DNA of 64,000 bases from Thermomonas sp. XSG (lineage in GTDB: Bacteria > Pseudomonadota > Gammaproteobacteria > Xanthomonadales > Xanthomonadaceae): contig NZ_CP061497.1 of NCBI RefSeq assembly GCF_014678725.1, positions 2,062,001-2,126,000 of the forward strand, read 5' to 3'. Both the position numbers and the translations under genes were made by a program. Under the pieces are notes generated by a model. The model was not told where the DNA came from. It worked only from the letters and a program-made list of their open reading frames with translations, and did not search any database. How positions within the stretch are numbered: the stretch's first letter is position 1; each line of letters opens with the position of its first letter. Of this stretch, positions 16,222-29,784 are shown in pieces.

Positions 16222-16919
16222 AGCTGGTCAAGCACATCGCCAACCTCGGTTACGGCAGTCGCAAGGCCGTGCAGTGGATGTTCCGCGAGGGCCGCATCAC
16301 CAACGCCGCCGGCGAGGTGCTGTATGCGGACGATCCGCTGGACCACGACGACGTGCGCGTCGACGGCGAGCCACTGGATCCGCCGCCCGGCCTGCTGCTG
16401 ATCCTGCACAAGCCTGTGGATTTCACCTGCTCGACCAAGGACCGGGGGCGGGTGGTGTACGACCTGCTGCCACCGCGCTACCGCTTGCGCAGTCCGGCGC
16501 TGTCCACGGTGGGCCGGCTCGATCGCGACACCTCCGGCCTGCTGCTGCTGACCGATGATGGTCAGCTGCTGCACCGGATCATCGCGCCAAAGTCGAAGCT
16601 GCCGAAGGTGTACCTGGCGACGCTGGCGGAGGATCTGCGCGGCGACGAGGCGGCGGTCTTCGCCAGCGGAACGCTGATGCTGGAAGGCGAGCAGACCCCG
16701 CTGCTGCCGGCTGAACTGGAAGTGCTGGGGCCGCGCAGCGCCCGGCTCACCCTGCACGAGGGCCGCTACCACCAGGTGCGGCGGATGTTCGCTGCGGTCG
16801 GCAACCATGTCGCCGTGCTGCATCGCGAACGCGTCGGCGGGCTGGCGCTGGACGAGCTGCCGGTGGGCGAATGGCGGATGCTGGGTGAGGGTGACCGCGC
16901 ACAGCTGTTCGCGATCTGA
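16218..16919 (+). CDS. rsuA: 16S rRNA pseudouridine(516) synthase RsuA
   Basis: This 233-residue enzyme isomerises U516 of 16S rRNA to pseudouridine. It has an N-terminal S4-like RNA-binding domain (residues 1-60) and the RsuA/RluB catalytic domain with GRLDRDTSGLLLLTDDG, whose Asp is the nucleophile, followed by KVYLATL and the GRYHQVRRMF motif. Length matches E. coli RsuA (231). The start ATG 16218 overlaps the rsmC stop. The gene ends tail-to-tail with the DUF1415 gene. Confidence 0.92.
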   Translation: MKLVKHIANLGYGSRKAVQWMFREGRITNAAGEVLYADDPLDHDDVRVDGEPLDPPPGLLLILHKPVDFTCSTKDRGRVVYDLLPPRYRLRSPALSTVGRLDRDTSGLLLLTDDGQLLHRIIAPKSKLPKVYLATLAEDLRGDEAAVFASGTLMLEGEQTPLLPAELEVLGPRSARLTLHEGRYHQVRRMFAAVGNHVAVLHRERVGGLALDELPVGEWRMLGEGDRAQLFAI

Positions 16920-16934
16920 TCCGCGGCTTCGCCG

Positions 16935-17504
16935 TCAGTGGGGTGCTTTGTCTGAGAGCAGCGCGCGGAACCCCTCGAACCCCAGCTCCCGCGCCGTCGC
17001 GATGTTGCGGTCGATGATCGCATCCGGCTCCGGATAGGCCGCCACCGCGCGGTCGATACTGGCTTCGCGCAGCAGGTGCAGGATCGGCCACGGGGCGCGA
17101 TTGGTGAGGTTGGCCGGATCATCCGGCGTGCTGTCGGCGAACTGGTAGTCGGGGTGGAAACTGGCTACCTGCAGCACGCCGTCCAGGTCCATTGCCTCGA
17201 CCAGTCCATCGGCATCGCCGAGGAAATCGTTGTAGTCGAGAAAATCGGCCAGCGCCTGCGGATGCACCAGCAGGGTGGTATCGACGACCTCGGCGGGGGT
17301 GTCGCGCAGCAACGCCAGCTCCTCGCCCAGCTGTTCCAGCAGGGCGCGCTCGGTGCTGGCGTCGCTGACCACGATCCGCACCTGCTGCTTCGCATACACC
17401 GCCTTCGCGAACGGGCAGAGGTTCAACCCGATCACCGCGCGCTCCAGCCAGCGGCGTACGCCGGCTTCGATGGCTTCGGCGTCGAATGCGGCGTCCTGGC
17501 TCAT
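16935..17504 (-). CDS. DUF1415-family protein
   Basis: This 189-residue protein matches the DUF1415 family: WLERAVIGLNLCPFAKAV, then LVHPQALADFLDYNDFL and FHPDYQFADSTPDDPANLTN, and a C-terminal RNIATARELGF. The family is widespread in gammaproteobacteria, with conserved Cys, His and Asp residues but no known role. The ATG at 17504 is taken; an in-frame TTG at 17516 would add four residues. It lies 17 bases downstream of yajQ on the same strand, and may be co-transcribed with it. Confidence 0.83.
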   Translation of the reverse strand: MSQDAAFDAEAIEAGVRRWLERAVIGLNLCPFAKAVYAKQQVRIVVSDASTERALLEQLGEELALLRDTPAEVVDTTLLVHPQALADFLDYNDFLGDADGLVEAMDLDGVLQVASFHPDYQFADSTPDDPANLTNRAPWPILHLLREASIDRAVAAYPEPDAIIDRNIATARELGFEGFRALLSDKAPH

Positions 17505-17521
17505 GGCGTCGCTCAAGCGGG

Positions 17522-18004
17522 TCAGTCGCGGAAATTGTCGAACTGCAGCGGCAGCTCGAATTCCTGCCCGCGCAGCAGCGCCATCGCCGCCTGCAGGTCG
17601 TCGCGCTTCTTGCCGGTGACGCGCAGCTTGTCGCCGTTGATCTGCGAATCGACCTTCAGCTTGGCGTCCTTGAGCGCACCCTGGATCTTCTTGGCCAGCT
17701 CGCGCTCGATGCCCTGCTTCACGGTCACCTTCTGGCGCGCGCCGGCCAGGTTGGTCTCGATGTCGCCAAACTCGAGACAGCGCACGTCGATCTTCCGCGC
17801 GGTGAGTCGCGCGCGCAGGATGTCGGTCATCTGCTGCAGCTGGAAATCGCTGGGCGCGGACTGGCTGATGACGTTGTCGTCGAGCGCGAACTTGGCGTCC
17901 ACGCCCTTGAAGTCGAAGCGCGTGGTCAGCTCGCGGCTGGCCTGGTCCACCGCGTTGGTGAGTTCGTGGGTGTCAACGATGGAGACGATGTCGAAGGAAG
18001 GCAT
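17522..18004 (-). CDS. yajQ: YajQ-family nucleotide-binding protein
   Basis: This 160-residue protein begins MPSFDIVSIVDTHELTNAVD and has the two ferredoxin-like domains of the YajQ family, with RFDFKGVDAKFALDD and VRCLEFGDIET. In Xanthomonas a family member binds cyclic di-GMP and modulates transcription through a LysR regulator; in other bacteria YajQ is a nucleotide- or RNA-binding factor. Length agrees with the family (about 161-163). The start at 18004 is preferred over 18016, since MPSFDIV is universal. It pairs conceptually with the GGDEF cyclase at 57280 in this window. Confidence 0.92.
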   Translation of the reverse strand: MPSFDIVSIVDTHELTNAVDQASRELTTRFDFKGVDAKFALDDNVISQSAPSDFQLQQMTDILRARLTARKIDVRCLEFGDIETNLAGARQKVTVKQGIERELAKKIQGALKDAKLKVDSQINGDKLRVTGKKRDDLQAAMALLRGQEFELPLQFDNFRD

Positions 18005-18052
18005 GGCATTCGGCACGGTGACGGGGCGGGCAGGTTACCGCATGCTGGGCGG

Positions 18053-18949
18053 ATGCCGATGTCCCCCACGATGCCTGACCCGCACCCACGCCGCGCCATC
18101 TGGCTGATGCTGGCCTCGGTGGCGCTGTTCTCGCTGATGGATGCGGGGCTGAAAACGCTGGCTGCGCACTACCCGCCGTTCCAGGTGGCGGCACTGCGTG
18201 GCCTGTCCTCGCTGCCGCTGGTGCTGGCTTGGGCGCTGGCCACCGCCGGCCCGCGCGCGCTGCTGCGGGTGCGCTGGCCGCTGCATCTGCTGCGCGGCCT
18301 GCTGGGCATCGCGATGATGGCCAGCTTCGTCTACGCGCTGAAGACGCTGCCGCTGTCCACCGCATATTCGATCTTCTTCGTCGCCCCGCTGCTGATCACT
18401 GCGCTGTCGGTGCCGTTCCTGCGCGAGCGGGTGGGGCCACGGCGCTGGATCGCCATCGCCATCGGCCTGCTCGGCGTGCTGGTGGTGCTGCGGCCGACCG
18501 GGCAGGGCATGCTTACCTTGGCCGGTGGCGCGGTGCTGCTGGCCGCCTTCGGCTATGCGGTGTCGGCGATCACCGTGCGGGTGCTGGCGCGTACCGACAG
18601 CACCCAGGCGATCACCTTCTGGCTGCTGGCGTTGATGGCGCTGGGCGCGGGCGCGCTGGCGGCGCCGGGCTGGGTTGCGCTGCGCGGCGAACACCTGTGG
18701 ATCGTCGCCGCGATCGGCGTGGCCGGCGCGCTGGGCCAGTACGCGATCACCGAGGCGTTCCGGGTGGGCGAAGCGTCGTTGATCGCGCCGCTGGAATACA
18801 CCGCGCTGGTCTGGGGCGTGGGCCTGGACCTGCTGCTCTGGGGTGTGCTGCCGGACGCCGTCACCTGGGCCGGTGCGGGCATCATCATCGCCAGCGGGCT
18901 GTACCTGTTGCGCCGCGAGCGGGTGCACGTGGAGGCCGAGCACCCCTGA
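18053..18949 (+). CDS. EamA-family (DMT superfamily) transporter
   Basis: This 298-residue protein has about ten TM helices in two repeated EamA domains. The first repeat contains FVYALKTLPLSTAYSIFF and the second has QYAITEAFRVGEASLIAPLE, the matching end of the repeat. Such proteins export or exchange small metabolites such as amino acids or purines; the substrate cannot be told. Three candidate starts lie in frame (18053, 18059, 18071). The C-terminus is short and basic. It is divergent from yajQ. Confidence 0.88.
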   Translation: MPMSPTMPDPHPRRAIWLMLASVALFSLMDAGLKTLAAHYPPFQVAALRGLSSLPLVLAWALATAGPRALLRVRWPLHLLRGLLGIAMMASFVYALKTLPLSTAYSIFFVAPLLITALSVPFLRERVGPRRWIAIAIGLLGVLVVLRPTGQGMLTLAGGAVLLAAFGYAVSAITVRVLARTDSTQAITFWLLALMALGAGALAAPGWVALRGEHLWIVAAIGVAGALGQYAITEAFRVGEASLIAPLEYTALVWGVGLDLLLWGVLPDAVTWAGAGIIIASGLYLLRRERVHVEAEHP

Positions 18950-19121
18950 TTTCGCCGGGGGTGAAACTGGCGGTTTTCGCGGATGCAGTGACGCTTTTGG
19001 TGTGAATACTGGGCACGCCAATAAATTGCCCGGGTAAAACGTGGAAATTGCTGCGCTGCGATTTGTGGCCGGCCCCGCGATATGTTCCCATGGCGCTTTC
19101 CCCACAAGCGGAGTTCCGGCC

Positions 19122-20516
19122 ATGGCCGAGCTGAAGGAAGCGCGCGTCCCCGACATCGGCGGACACGGTGATGTGCCGGTGATCGAGCTGCTGGTAAAGC
19201 CCGGCGACACCGTGGCCAAGGACCAGGGCCTGGTCACGCTGGAATCCGACAAGGCGACCATGGAAGTGCCGTCGCCGTTCGCCGGCGTGGTCAAGGAGGT
19301 CAGGGTGAAGCTGGGCGACACCGTGTCCGAGGGCGCGGTGGTGGCGGTCATCGAAGCTGCCGATGCCGCGCCAGCTGTCGCCGCCCCGGCTGCGCAGGCT
19401 CCCGCGCCAGCGCCAGCGCCAGCGGCTGAAGCGCCGAAGCCTGCACCTGCACCTGCACCTGCACCTGCACCTGCACAGGTGGTGGTCGAAAGTGGCGCCC
19501 CGGTGCCGGCATTGGCGCCGGTGGCCGAACCCGGCCAGCCCGGCATCCCGCCGATGCGCTTCGAGGCCGACGCGGTGCTGCCGGCCAAGGTGCCCTACGC
19601 CAGCCCGGCGGTGCGACTGTTCGCGCGCGAGCTGGGCGTGGACCTCGGGCAGGTCAGCGGCAGCGAACGCGGCGGCCGCATCTCCAGGGAAGACGTGCAG
19701 AAGTTCGTGAAGGCAGCGCTGGCCGGCGGCATCGCGGCGCCGGTGGCAGCTTCCGGCGCTGGCGGCGGGCTCAGCCTCATCCCGTGGCCGAAGGTCGATT
19801 TCGCCAGGTTCGGCGCCATCGAAACCAAACCGTTGTCGCGCATCCAGAAGATTTCCGGCGCCAACCTCGCGCGCAACTGGGCGATGATCCCGCACGTCAC
19901 CCAGCACGACGATGCCGACATCACCGAGCTAGAGGCGCTGCGCGTCGCCCTCAACGAGGAGAACGCCAAGGCCATCGCCGCCGGCAAGACCGGCAAGCTG
20001 ACCATGCTCGCCTTCCTGATCAAGGCCTGCGTGGCGGCGCTGCAGAAATTCCCCACCTTCAACGCCTCGCTGGACGGCGACAACCTCGTCCTCAAGCAGT
20101 ACTTCCACATCGGTTTCGCCGCCGATACCCCGAACGGGCTGGTGGTGCCGGTGCTGCGTGACGCCGACCAGAAGGGCGTCGCTCAAATCGCGAAGGAAAT
20201 GGGCGAACTGGCGGCGCTGGCGCGCGACGGCAAGCTCAAGCCCGAGCAGATGCAGGGCGGCTGCTTCACCATCAGCTCGCTGGGCGGCATCGGCGGCACC
20301 GCGTTCACGCCGATCATCAATGCGCCGGAAGTGGCCATCCTCGGCGTGTCCAAGTCGGAAATGAAGCCCGTCTGGAATGGCGAGAAGTTCAAGCCGCGGC
20401 TGATGCTGCCGCTGTCGCTGAGCTACGACCACCGGGTGATCGACGGCGCTGCCGCCGCCCGCTTCACCACCTACCTGGGACAGCTGCTGGCCGACCTGCG
20501 TCGGGCCATGCTCTGA
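19122..20516 (+). CDS. aceF: Dihydrolipoamide acetyltransferase, E2 of pyruvate dehydrogenase
   Basis: This 464-residue E2 transfers the acetyl group from E1-bound hydroxyethyl to CoA through a swinging lipoyl arm. It has one N-terminal lipoyl domain (lipoyl-Lys44 in [11 protein letters not shown]), an Ala-Pro linker with a perfect hexamer repeat (19441-19476), a peripheral-subunit binding domain ([15 protein letters not shown], about 159-196) and a C-terminal catalytic domain with SYDHRVIDG (catalytic His437). E. coli AceF has three lipoyl domains; this one has one. The E3 follows 10 bases downstream; the E1 gene is not in the window. GGAG lies 8 bases before the start. Confidence 0.95.
   Translation: MAELKEARVPDIGGHGDVPVIELLVKPGDTVAKDQGLVTLESDKATMEVPSPFAGVVKEVRVKLGDTVSEGAVVAVIEAADAAPAVAAPAAQAPAPAPAPAAEAPKPAPAPAPAPAPAQVVVESGAPVPALAPVAEPGQPGIPPMRFEADAVLPAKVPYASPAVRLFARELGVDLGQVSGSERGGRISREDVQKFVKAALAGGIAAPVAASGAGGGLSLIPWPKVDFARFGAIETKPLSRIQKISGANLARNWAMIPHVTQHDDADITELEALRVALNEENAKAIAAGKTGKLTMLAFLIKACVAALQKFPTFNASLDGDNLVLKQYFHIGFAADTPNGLVVPVLRDADQKGVAQIAKEMGELAALARDGKLKPEQMQGGCFTISSLGGIGGTAFTPIINAPEVAILGVSKSEMKPVWNGEKFKPRLMLPLSLSYDHRVIDGAAAARFTTYLGQLLADLRRAML
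19441..19476 (+). repeat. Six-copy CTGCAC tandem repeat in the E2 linker
   Basis: Six perfect copies of CTGCAC encode an Ala-Pro run between the lipoyl and E1/E3-binding domains. Each unit is six bases, so gain or loss of copies keeps the reading frame and changes only linker length. An adjacent GCGCCA run (about 19404-19422) is similar. Confidence 0.85.
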
Positions 20517-20526
20517 GGAGACGGAC

Positions 20527-22320
20527 ATGGCGGATATCGAATCGAAGGTGCCCGACATCGGCGGCCACGGCGACGTGCCGGTGATCGAGCTGCTGGTGGC
20601 GGTGGGCGACACGGTCACGAAAGATCAGGGCCTGGTCACGCTGGAGTCCGACAAGGCGACCATGGAAGTGCCGGCGGTTGCCGCCGGCGTGGTCAAGGCG
20701 CTGAAGGTGAAGCTGGGCGATACCGTGTCGGAAGGCAGCGTGATTGCGGTCATCGAGGGCGCGGCGGGCGAAAGCGCGCCGAAACCGCCCGCGCCCGCGC
20801 CAGCGAAGGCCGAGGCGCCGGCACCGGCGCCGGCGCCGGCGCCAGTTGCGAAGGCGGAGCCGGCAACGCCTGCACCGCAAGCCGCCACATCGTCCGGCCG
20901 CAAGGCCGACATCGAGTGCGCGATGGTGGTGATCGGCGCCGGCCCGGGCGGCTACACCGCCGCGTTCCGCAGCGCCGATCTCGGCCTCGACACCGTGCTG
21001 GTCGAGCGCTACGCCAGCCTCGGCGGCGTCTGCCTCAACGTCGGCTGCATTCCGTCGAAGGCGCTGCTGCACGCCGCCGAGGTGATCGACCAGGCCGCGC
21101 ACGCCAACGACTACGGCGTCGATTTCGGCAAGCCGAAGATCAGCATCGACAAGCTGCGCGAATACAAGGACAAGGTCGTCGGCCAGCTCACCAAGGGCCT
21201 GGCCGGCATGGCCAAGCAGCGCAAGGTGCGAACGGTGCAGGGCGTGGCGAAGTTCGTCTCGGCGAACGAGCTGGAGATCGCCGCGGCGGACGGCACCACC
21301 CAGCTGCTGCGCTTCGGCCACTGCATCATCGCCGCGGGTTCGCAGCCGGTGAAGCTGCCGTCGTTCCCGTGGAATGACGCGCGGATCATGGATTCCACCG
21401 ATGCGCTCAACCTCGCGGAGGTGCCGAAGAAGCTGCTGGTCGTCGGTGGCGGCATCATCGGGCTGGAAATGGCCACCGTCTATCGCGCGCTGGGTGCGGA
21501 CGTGACCGTGGTCGAGTTCATGCCGCAGCTGATCCCCGGCGCGGACGCGGACCTGGTCAAGCCGCTGGCCGACCGCCTCAAGAAGCAGGGTGTTGCCATC
21601 CACCTCAAGACCAAGGTGGTCGAGGCGAAAGCGCAGAAGAACGGCATCGCCTGCACGTTCGAGGGCGAGTCCATCCCCGAAGCCAAGCTGTTCGACCGCG
21701 TGCTGGTGGCGGTGGGGCGCAGCGCCAACGGTGCGAAGCTGGATGCAGACAAGGCTGGCGTGCGCGTCGGCGAGCGCGGGTTGATCCCGGTCGATGCGCA
21801 GATGCGCACCAACGTGCCGCACATCTTCGCCATCGGTGACCTGGTGGGCCAGCCGATGCTGGCGCACAAGGCCACGCACGAAGGCAAGCTGGCTGCGGAA
21901 GTGGCCGCCGGCGAAAAGAAGGAATGGGTGGCGCGGGTGATCCCGTCGGTGGCCTACACCGATCCGGAAATCGCGTGGGTCGGCGTGACCGAAGCCGAGG
22001 CGAAGACCAAGGGGCTGAAGGTCGGTGTCGGCAAGTTCCCGTGGGCGGCCTCGGGTCGTGCCATCGGCCTGTCGCGCACGGAGGGCTTCACCAAGCTGGT
22101 GTTCGACGAGGCCACCCACCGCGTGATCGGTGGCGGGATAGTGGGGGTGCACGCGGGCGAGCTGATCTCGGAGATCGCGCTGGCCATCGAGATGGGCTGC
22201 GAGGTGCACGACATCGGGCACACCATCCACCCGCACCCCACGCTGGGCGAGTCGGTGGGTATGGCGGCGGAGGTCTACGACGGCAGCATCACCGACCTGT
22301 ACATCCAGAAGAAGAAGTAG
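20527..22320 (+). CDS. lpdA: Dihydrolipoamide dehydrogenase, E3 with an N-terminal lipoyl domain
   Basis: This 597-residue flavoenzyme re-oxidises the E2 lipoyl groups and passes electrons to NAD+. The first 80 residues form a lipoyl domain (Lys43 in [11 protein letters not shown]), joined by an Ala-Pro linker to the E3 body. The FAD site is [14 protein letters not shown], the redox-active disulfide is Cys169-Cys174 in [13 protein letters not shown], the NAD site is [12 protein letters not shown] and the active-site base is in [11 protein letters not shown]. Plain E3 proteins are about 470 residues, so the extra length is the fused lipoyl domain, known in some proteobacteria. It is in an operon with aceF. 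Confidence 0.95.
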   Translation: MADIESKVPDIGGHGDVPVIELLVAVGDTVTKDQGLVTLESDKATMEVPAVAAGVVKALKVKLGDTVSEGSVIAVIEGAAGESAPKPPAPAPAKAEAPAPAPAPAPVAKAEPATPAPQAATSSGRKADIECAMVVIGAGPGGYTAAFRSADLGLDTVLVERYASLGGVCLNVGCIPSKALLHAAEVIDQAAHANDYGVDFGKPKISIDKLREYKDKVVGQLTKGLAGMAKQRKVRTVQGVAKFVSANELEIAAADGTTQLLRFGHCIIAAGSQPVKLPSFPWNDARIMDSTDALNLAEVPKKLLVVGGGIIGLEMATVYRALGADVTVVEFMPQLIPGADADLVKPLADRLKKQGVAIHLKTKVVEAKAQKNGIACTFEGESIPEAKLFDRVLVAVGRSANGAKLDADKAGVRVGERGLIPVDAQMRTNVPHIFAIGDLVGQPMLAHKATHEGKLAAEVAAGEKKEWVARVIPSVAYTDPEIAWVGVTEAEAKTKGLKVGVGKFPWAASGRAIGLSRTEGFTKLVFDEATHRVIGGGIVGVHAGELISEIALAIEMGCEVHDIGHTIHPHPTLGESVGMAAEVYDGSITDLYIQKKK

Positions 22321-22379
22321 GCGGCTGCATTCGTCCTGCAGCGACAGTGGCGCGGGCGCAGGTCCGCGCCGCCGTCGCT

Positions 22380-22595
22380 TCAGGCGGTGAAGGCGTCATG
22401 GGGTGGCAGGCCATCGTGGGCGCGACGCGCCTCGATCCGCTTCCACACCTTCTCGTGGAAGTGGAACACCACGGTATTGCAGGCCGGTTCCACCAGGGCC
22501 AGCGCGCCGCCGACCAGCCAGCTGCCGGTCATGAGCCAGCCCACCGAGAACGCCACCAGGAAATGCAGGGACGCAAAGCTCAAGGTCTTGCGCAT
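22380..22595 (-). CDS. DUF2061-family small membrane protein
   Basis: This 71-residue protein has two TM segments (about 8-24 and 26-44) and a C-terminal amphipathic tail with FHFHEKVWKRIEARR, typical of the DUF2061 family. The function is unknown. The segment has three His residues near the membrane. A good Fur box lies 18 bases before the start, so iron-dependent repression is likely, and a metal-related role is an inference from that. No other gene is co-transcribed with it. Confidence 0.8.
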   Translation of the reverse strand: MRKTLSFASLHFLVAFSVGWLMTGSWLVGGALALVEPACNTVVFHFHEKVWKRIEARRAHDGLPPHDAFTA

Positions 22596-22612
22596 GGCGG
22601 AGCCTTGTAATT

Positions 22613-22631
22613 GAGAGTCATTCGCATTATC
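22613..22631 (-). promoter_or_regulatory. Fur box upstream of the DUF2061 gene
   Basis: On the minus strand the sequence reads GATAATGCGAATGACTCTC and matches 14 of 19 positions of the classical Fur consensus. The right half is weaker than the left. It ends about 18 bases before the start codon at 22595, where a repressor would block transcription. Confidence 0.6.
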
Positions 22632-22705
22632 GCATGAGCAGTGCAGTTGCTCCAGCGGGAATTCATGATCGCTGCAATCGCCTCCGCACATGCCCGGTGC
22701 GGCAG

Positions 22706-22742
22706 AAAAAGGAAGCCCCGGCCGGGGATGGGCCGGGGCTTC
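22706..22742 (-). terminator. Rho-independent terminator on the minus strand without an obvious gene
   Basis: The stem pairs GAAGCCCCGGCC with GGCCGGGGCTTC (12 bp, 7-base loop), followed on the minus strand by CTTTTTC. A minus-strand transcript from higher coordinates must therefore end here. No convincing coding gene lies between here and the atp promoter on that strand. The stem also isolates the DUF2061 gene from read-through. Confidence 0.7.
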
Positions 22743-22860
22743 GGGCGCCCGCACGGGATCTGACGAGGAATTTGCGGACGCTGCAGGTTGTGACCGGGCC
22801 CACGCTTGGAAGTTCCAGCGGATCAGCAAGGCTTTTGGCGGTTGCCGCTGAAAAAGAGCG
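22743..22860 (-). ncRNA. Possible small RNA ended by the terminator at 22706-22742
   Basis: This is the minus-strand stretch leading into the orphan terminator. It contains short hairpins but no family I recognise, and no clear -35/-10 pair could be found for it. It lies in a 356-base gap between the DUF2061 start and atpI. It is reported only because a terminator needs a transcript. Confidence 0.2.
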
Positions 22861-22871
22861 CCTGCTATAAT
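22842..22871 (+). promoter_or_regulatory. Sigma-70 promoter of the atp operon
   Basis: TTGCCG (-35, 22842-22847) and a perfect TATAAT (-10, 22866-22871) are separated by 18 bases. It lies 80 bases upstream of the proposed atpI start at 22952 and is the only strong promoter visible before the whole atpIBEFHAGDC run. Confidence 0.75.
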
Positions 22872-22932
22872 TCGGCGGCTTCGCAGGACGGTTTTCGCAA
22901 CCGCCCTGCGATTCCGTGCCAATACAGGCTGA

Positions 22933-24559
<1,627 letters not shown>

Positions 24560-24579
24560 TCGCGTCGCGTGGTGAAGGT

Positions 24580-24640
24580 GCGCGCCGCCCGTGGGTGGCG
24601 CGTGCCTGCAACATCGCGCCGCGGCATGTCGCCGCGGCGC
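24580..24640 (+). repeat. Two GC-rich hairpins between atpE and atpF
   Basis: Hairpin 1 (24580-24603) pairs GCGCGCCGCC with GGTGGCGCGT across the loop CGTG, with one G-T pair and a terminal G-T. Hairpin 2 (24616-24640) pairs GCGCCGCGGC with GCCGCGGCGC. Both lie just after the atpE stop and could protect the upstream mRNA from 3' exonucleases or give partial termination. Confidence 0.6.
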
Positions 24641-24693
24641 AGCCTTGAAGAAAGCCCCGCAGCGCCGGGTCTTCTGAAACGTCAGGTCACGAC

Positions 24694-25164
24694 ATGAATC
24701 CGAATATCACCCTGCTGGGCCAGATGATCAGCTTCGCGATCCTCATCTGGTTCTCCGTCAAGTTCATCTGGCCGCCGCTGATCAAGGCGATCGAGGAGCG
24801 CCAGCAGAAGATCGCCGAAGGCCTGGCCGCCGCCGACAATGCGCAGAAGAACCTCGCGCAGGCCGACGCCAAGGTCGCCGACGAACTGAAGGCTGCCCGC
24901 GCCAAGGCCAACGAGATCATCGAACAGGCCCACCAGCGCGCCAATGCGCTGATCGACGCGGCCAAGGCCGATGCGATCGCCGAAGGTGCGCGCCAGAAGG
25001 CGCTGGCCGAAGCCGAGATCGAGGCCGCCGCCAACCGTGCCAAGGAAGACCTGCGCAAGCAGGTGTCCCTGCTCGCCGTCACCGGTGCCGAGAAGCTGCT
25101 CACGCGCGAGATCAATGCCAACGACCAGAAGGCGCTGATCGACGAACTGGCCGCGCAGCTCTGA
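24694..25164 (+). CDS. atpF: F1Fo ATP synthase subunit b
   Basis: This 156-residue stator subunit has one N-terminal TM helix (about 5-25, [20 protein letters not shown]) and a long charged helix beyond residue 30 that dimerises as a right-handed coiled coil. The C-terminus binds delta. Length equals that of E. coli b (156). It is followed 10 bases later by atpH. The start at 24694 follows a GTCAGGTCAC stretch. Confidence 0.95.
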   Translation: MNPNITLLGQMISFAILIWFSVKFIWPPLIKAIEERQQKIAEGLAAADNAQKNLAQADAKVADELKAARAKANEIIEQAHQRANALIDAAKADAIAEGARQKALAEAEIEAAANRAKEDLRKQVSLLAVTGAEKLLTREINANDQKALIDELAAQL

Positions 25165-25174
25165 GGCCCGGACC

Positions 25175-25702
25175 ATGAGCCAGGCCCTCACTCTTGCCCG
25201 TCCCTACGCCCGCGCCGCATTCGCGGTGGCGCGCGAGGCCGGTGCGCTTGCCGGCTGGTCCGCCGCGCTGGGCTTCGCCGCCCGCGTCGCCGCCGAGCCG
25301 CAGGTCGCCGTGCTGCTGGACAACCCGAAGCTGACCCGCGCCGACGTGGTCGCCCTGCTGTCGCCCGATGGCGCTCAGGACGCGTTCCACAACCTGCTCG
25401 GCCTGCTGTTCGACAACCGCCGGCTACCGCTGCTGCCGGAGATCGCCGGCCTGTTCGACGAGCTCCGCTTCGAAGCCGAGCGCGTGGTGCGGGCGAAGGT
25501 CACTTCCGCCGCCACGCTGGCGGACGCCGAGCTCGAGACGATCAAGGCGGCGCTGCGCAAGCGCTTCGGCCGCGAGGTCGAGGTCGAAACCGCGATCGAC
25601 GAAAGCCTGATCGGCGGCGCGCTGATCGACGCAGGCGATGTCGTGATCGATGGTTCGGTCAGGGGCAAGCTGGAGCGCCTGCAGTCGGCGCTGTCGAACT
25701 AA
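25175..25702 (+). CDS. atpH: F1Fo ATP synthase subunit delta
   Basis: This 175-residue protein is the OSCP-like stator cap that joins the b dimer to the alpha3beta3 head. It opens [20 protein letters not shown] and has an N-terminal six-helix domain; the C-terminal part ends with [19 protein letters not shown], typical of the family. E. coli delta is 177 residues. The next gene, atpA, starts after a 46-base spacer. Confidence 0.95.
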   Translation: MSQALTLARPYARAAFAVAREAGALAGWSAALGFAARVAAEPQVAVLLDNPKLTRADVVALLSPDGAQDAFHNLLGLLFDNRRLPLLPEIAGLFDELRFEAERVVRAKVTSAATLADAELETIKAALRKRFGREVEVETAIDESLIGGALIDAGDVVIDGSVRGKLERLQSALSN

Positions 25703-25748
25703 TTCATTTGCATACGCGGGCGGCAACGCCGGCACCAAGGAAACCAAG

Positions 25749-27299
<1,551 letters not shown>

Positions 27300-27311
27300 T
27301 CCGGGCATCCA

Positions 27312-27370
27312 TGTAGGAGGGGTTTCGGCCCCGACCGGATATGGCAGTCGCGGCTGAAGCCGCTCCTACA
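27312..27370. repeat. GTAG-headed REP inverted pair between atpA and atpG
   Basis: The left end TGTAGGAGGGGTTTCGG and the right end, read as its reverse complement TGTAGGAGCGGCTTCAGCC, are outward-facing copies with the TGTAGGAG head and internal stems. This head is typical of REP elements in Xanthomonadaceae, which are mobilised by RAYT transposases. No RAYT gene is in the window. Confidence 0.8.
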
Positions 27371-27393
27371 GAACAGCAGCAGCGAGAGAAGAG

Positions 27394-28257
27394 ATGGCAG
27401 GCGGACGCGAAATCAAAACCAAGATCAAGAGCGTGCAGAACACCCGCAAGGTGACGCGCGCGCTTGAAATGGTCTCGGCCTCCAAGATCCGCAAGGCGCA
27501 GGACCGGATGAAGGCCTCGCGCCCCTATGCGCGGGCGATGAAGCAGCTGATCGGCCACCTGGCGCAGGCCAACACCGACTACCGCCATCCGTACCTGGTC
27601 CAGCGCGCGGACGTGAAGCGCGTCGGCTACGTCGTGGTGTCGTCGGATCGCGGCCTGGCCGGCGGCCTGAACAACAACATGTTCCGCAAGCTGCTGGTCG
27701 AGTTCCGTGCGCTGCAGGAGCAGGGCATCGAAGTCGACGTGGTCACGATCGGCCAGAAGGCGTCGGTGTTCTTCCGCCGGATCAAGGTCGGAATGCTGGC
27801 GTCGGTCACCCACCTCGGCGATGCGCCGAAGCTGGAGCAGCTGATCGGCGTGATCAAGGTGATGCTGGACGCCTACACGGACGGCAAGGTCGACAAGGTG
27901 TTCCTGGCCTACAACGACTTCGTCAACACCATGACCCAGAAGGCCACCTTCGACCAGCTGCTGCCGCTGCCGCCGGCGGAAACGCAGATGGCCAAGCACG
28001 AGTGGGATTACATCTACGAGCCGGACGCGGAGTCCGTGCTGGAGCACGTGCTGACCCGCTACATCGAGTCGCTGGTGTACCAGGCCGTGATGGAGAACGT
28101 GGCCTCCGAGCATGCCGCGCGCATGGTCGCGATGAAGGCGGCGAGCGACAACGCCAGCAAGCTGATCGATACCTTGAACCTCGTCTACAACAAGGCGCGG
28201 CAGGCGGCGATCACCCAGGAAATTTCCGAGATCGTCGGCGGCGCCGCGGCGGTTTGA
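27394..28257 (+). CDS. atpG: F1Fo ATP synthase subunit gamma
   Basis: This 287-residue subunit forms the rotor shaft inside the alpha3beta3 ring. Its N-terminal helix begins [20 protein letters not shown] and the C-terminal helix ends with [19 protein letters not shown], the two antiparallel helices of the shaft. The central domain is a Rossmann-like fold. E. coli gamma has 287 residues too. REP palindromes lie both before and after the gene. Confidence 0.96.
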   Translation: MAGGREIKTKIKSVQNTRKVTRALEMVSASKIRKAQDRMKASRPYARAMKQLIGHLAQANTDYRHPYLVQRADVKRVGYVVVSSDRGLAGGLNNNMFRKLLVEFRALQEQGIEVDVVTIGQKASVFFRRIKVGMLASVTHLGDAPKLEQLIGVIKVMLDAYTDGKVDKVFLAYNDFVNTMTQKATFDQLLPLPPAETQMAKHEWDYIYEPDAESVLEHVLTRYIESLVYQAVMENVASEHAARMVAMKAASDNASKLIDTLNLVYNKARQAAITQEISEIVGGAAAV

Positions 28258-29766
<1,509 letters not shown>

Positions 29767-29784
29767 GCGCAGGCGTCCGAGTAA

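Noticed and set aside
19441-19476. Hexamer repeat as a CRISPR-like array
   Set aside because: It is contiguous, has no spacers and codes for the Ala-Pro linker.
22634-22870. 78-codon plus-strand open frame across the orphan terminator
   Set aside because: It runs through the hairpin and into the atp promoter, with no ribosome-binding site or similarity.
27312-27370. Palindrome before atpG as a transcription terminator
   Set aside because: It lacks a U run and recurs with a conserved TGTAGGAG head elsewhere, so it is a REP element; the operon continues.
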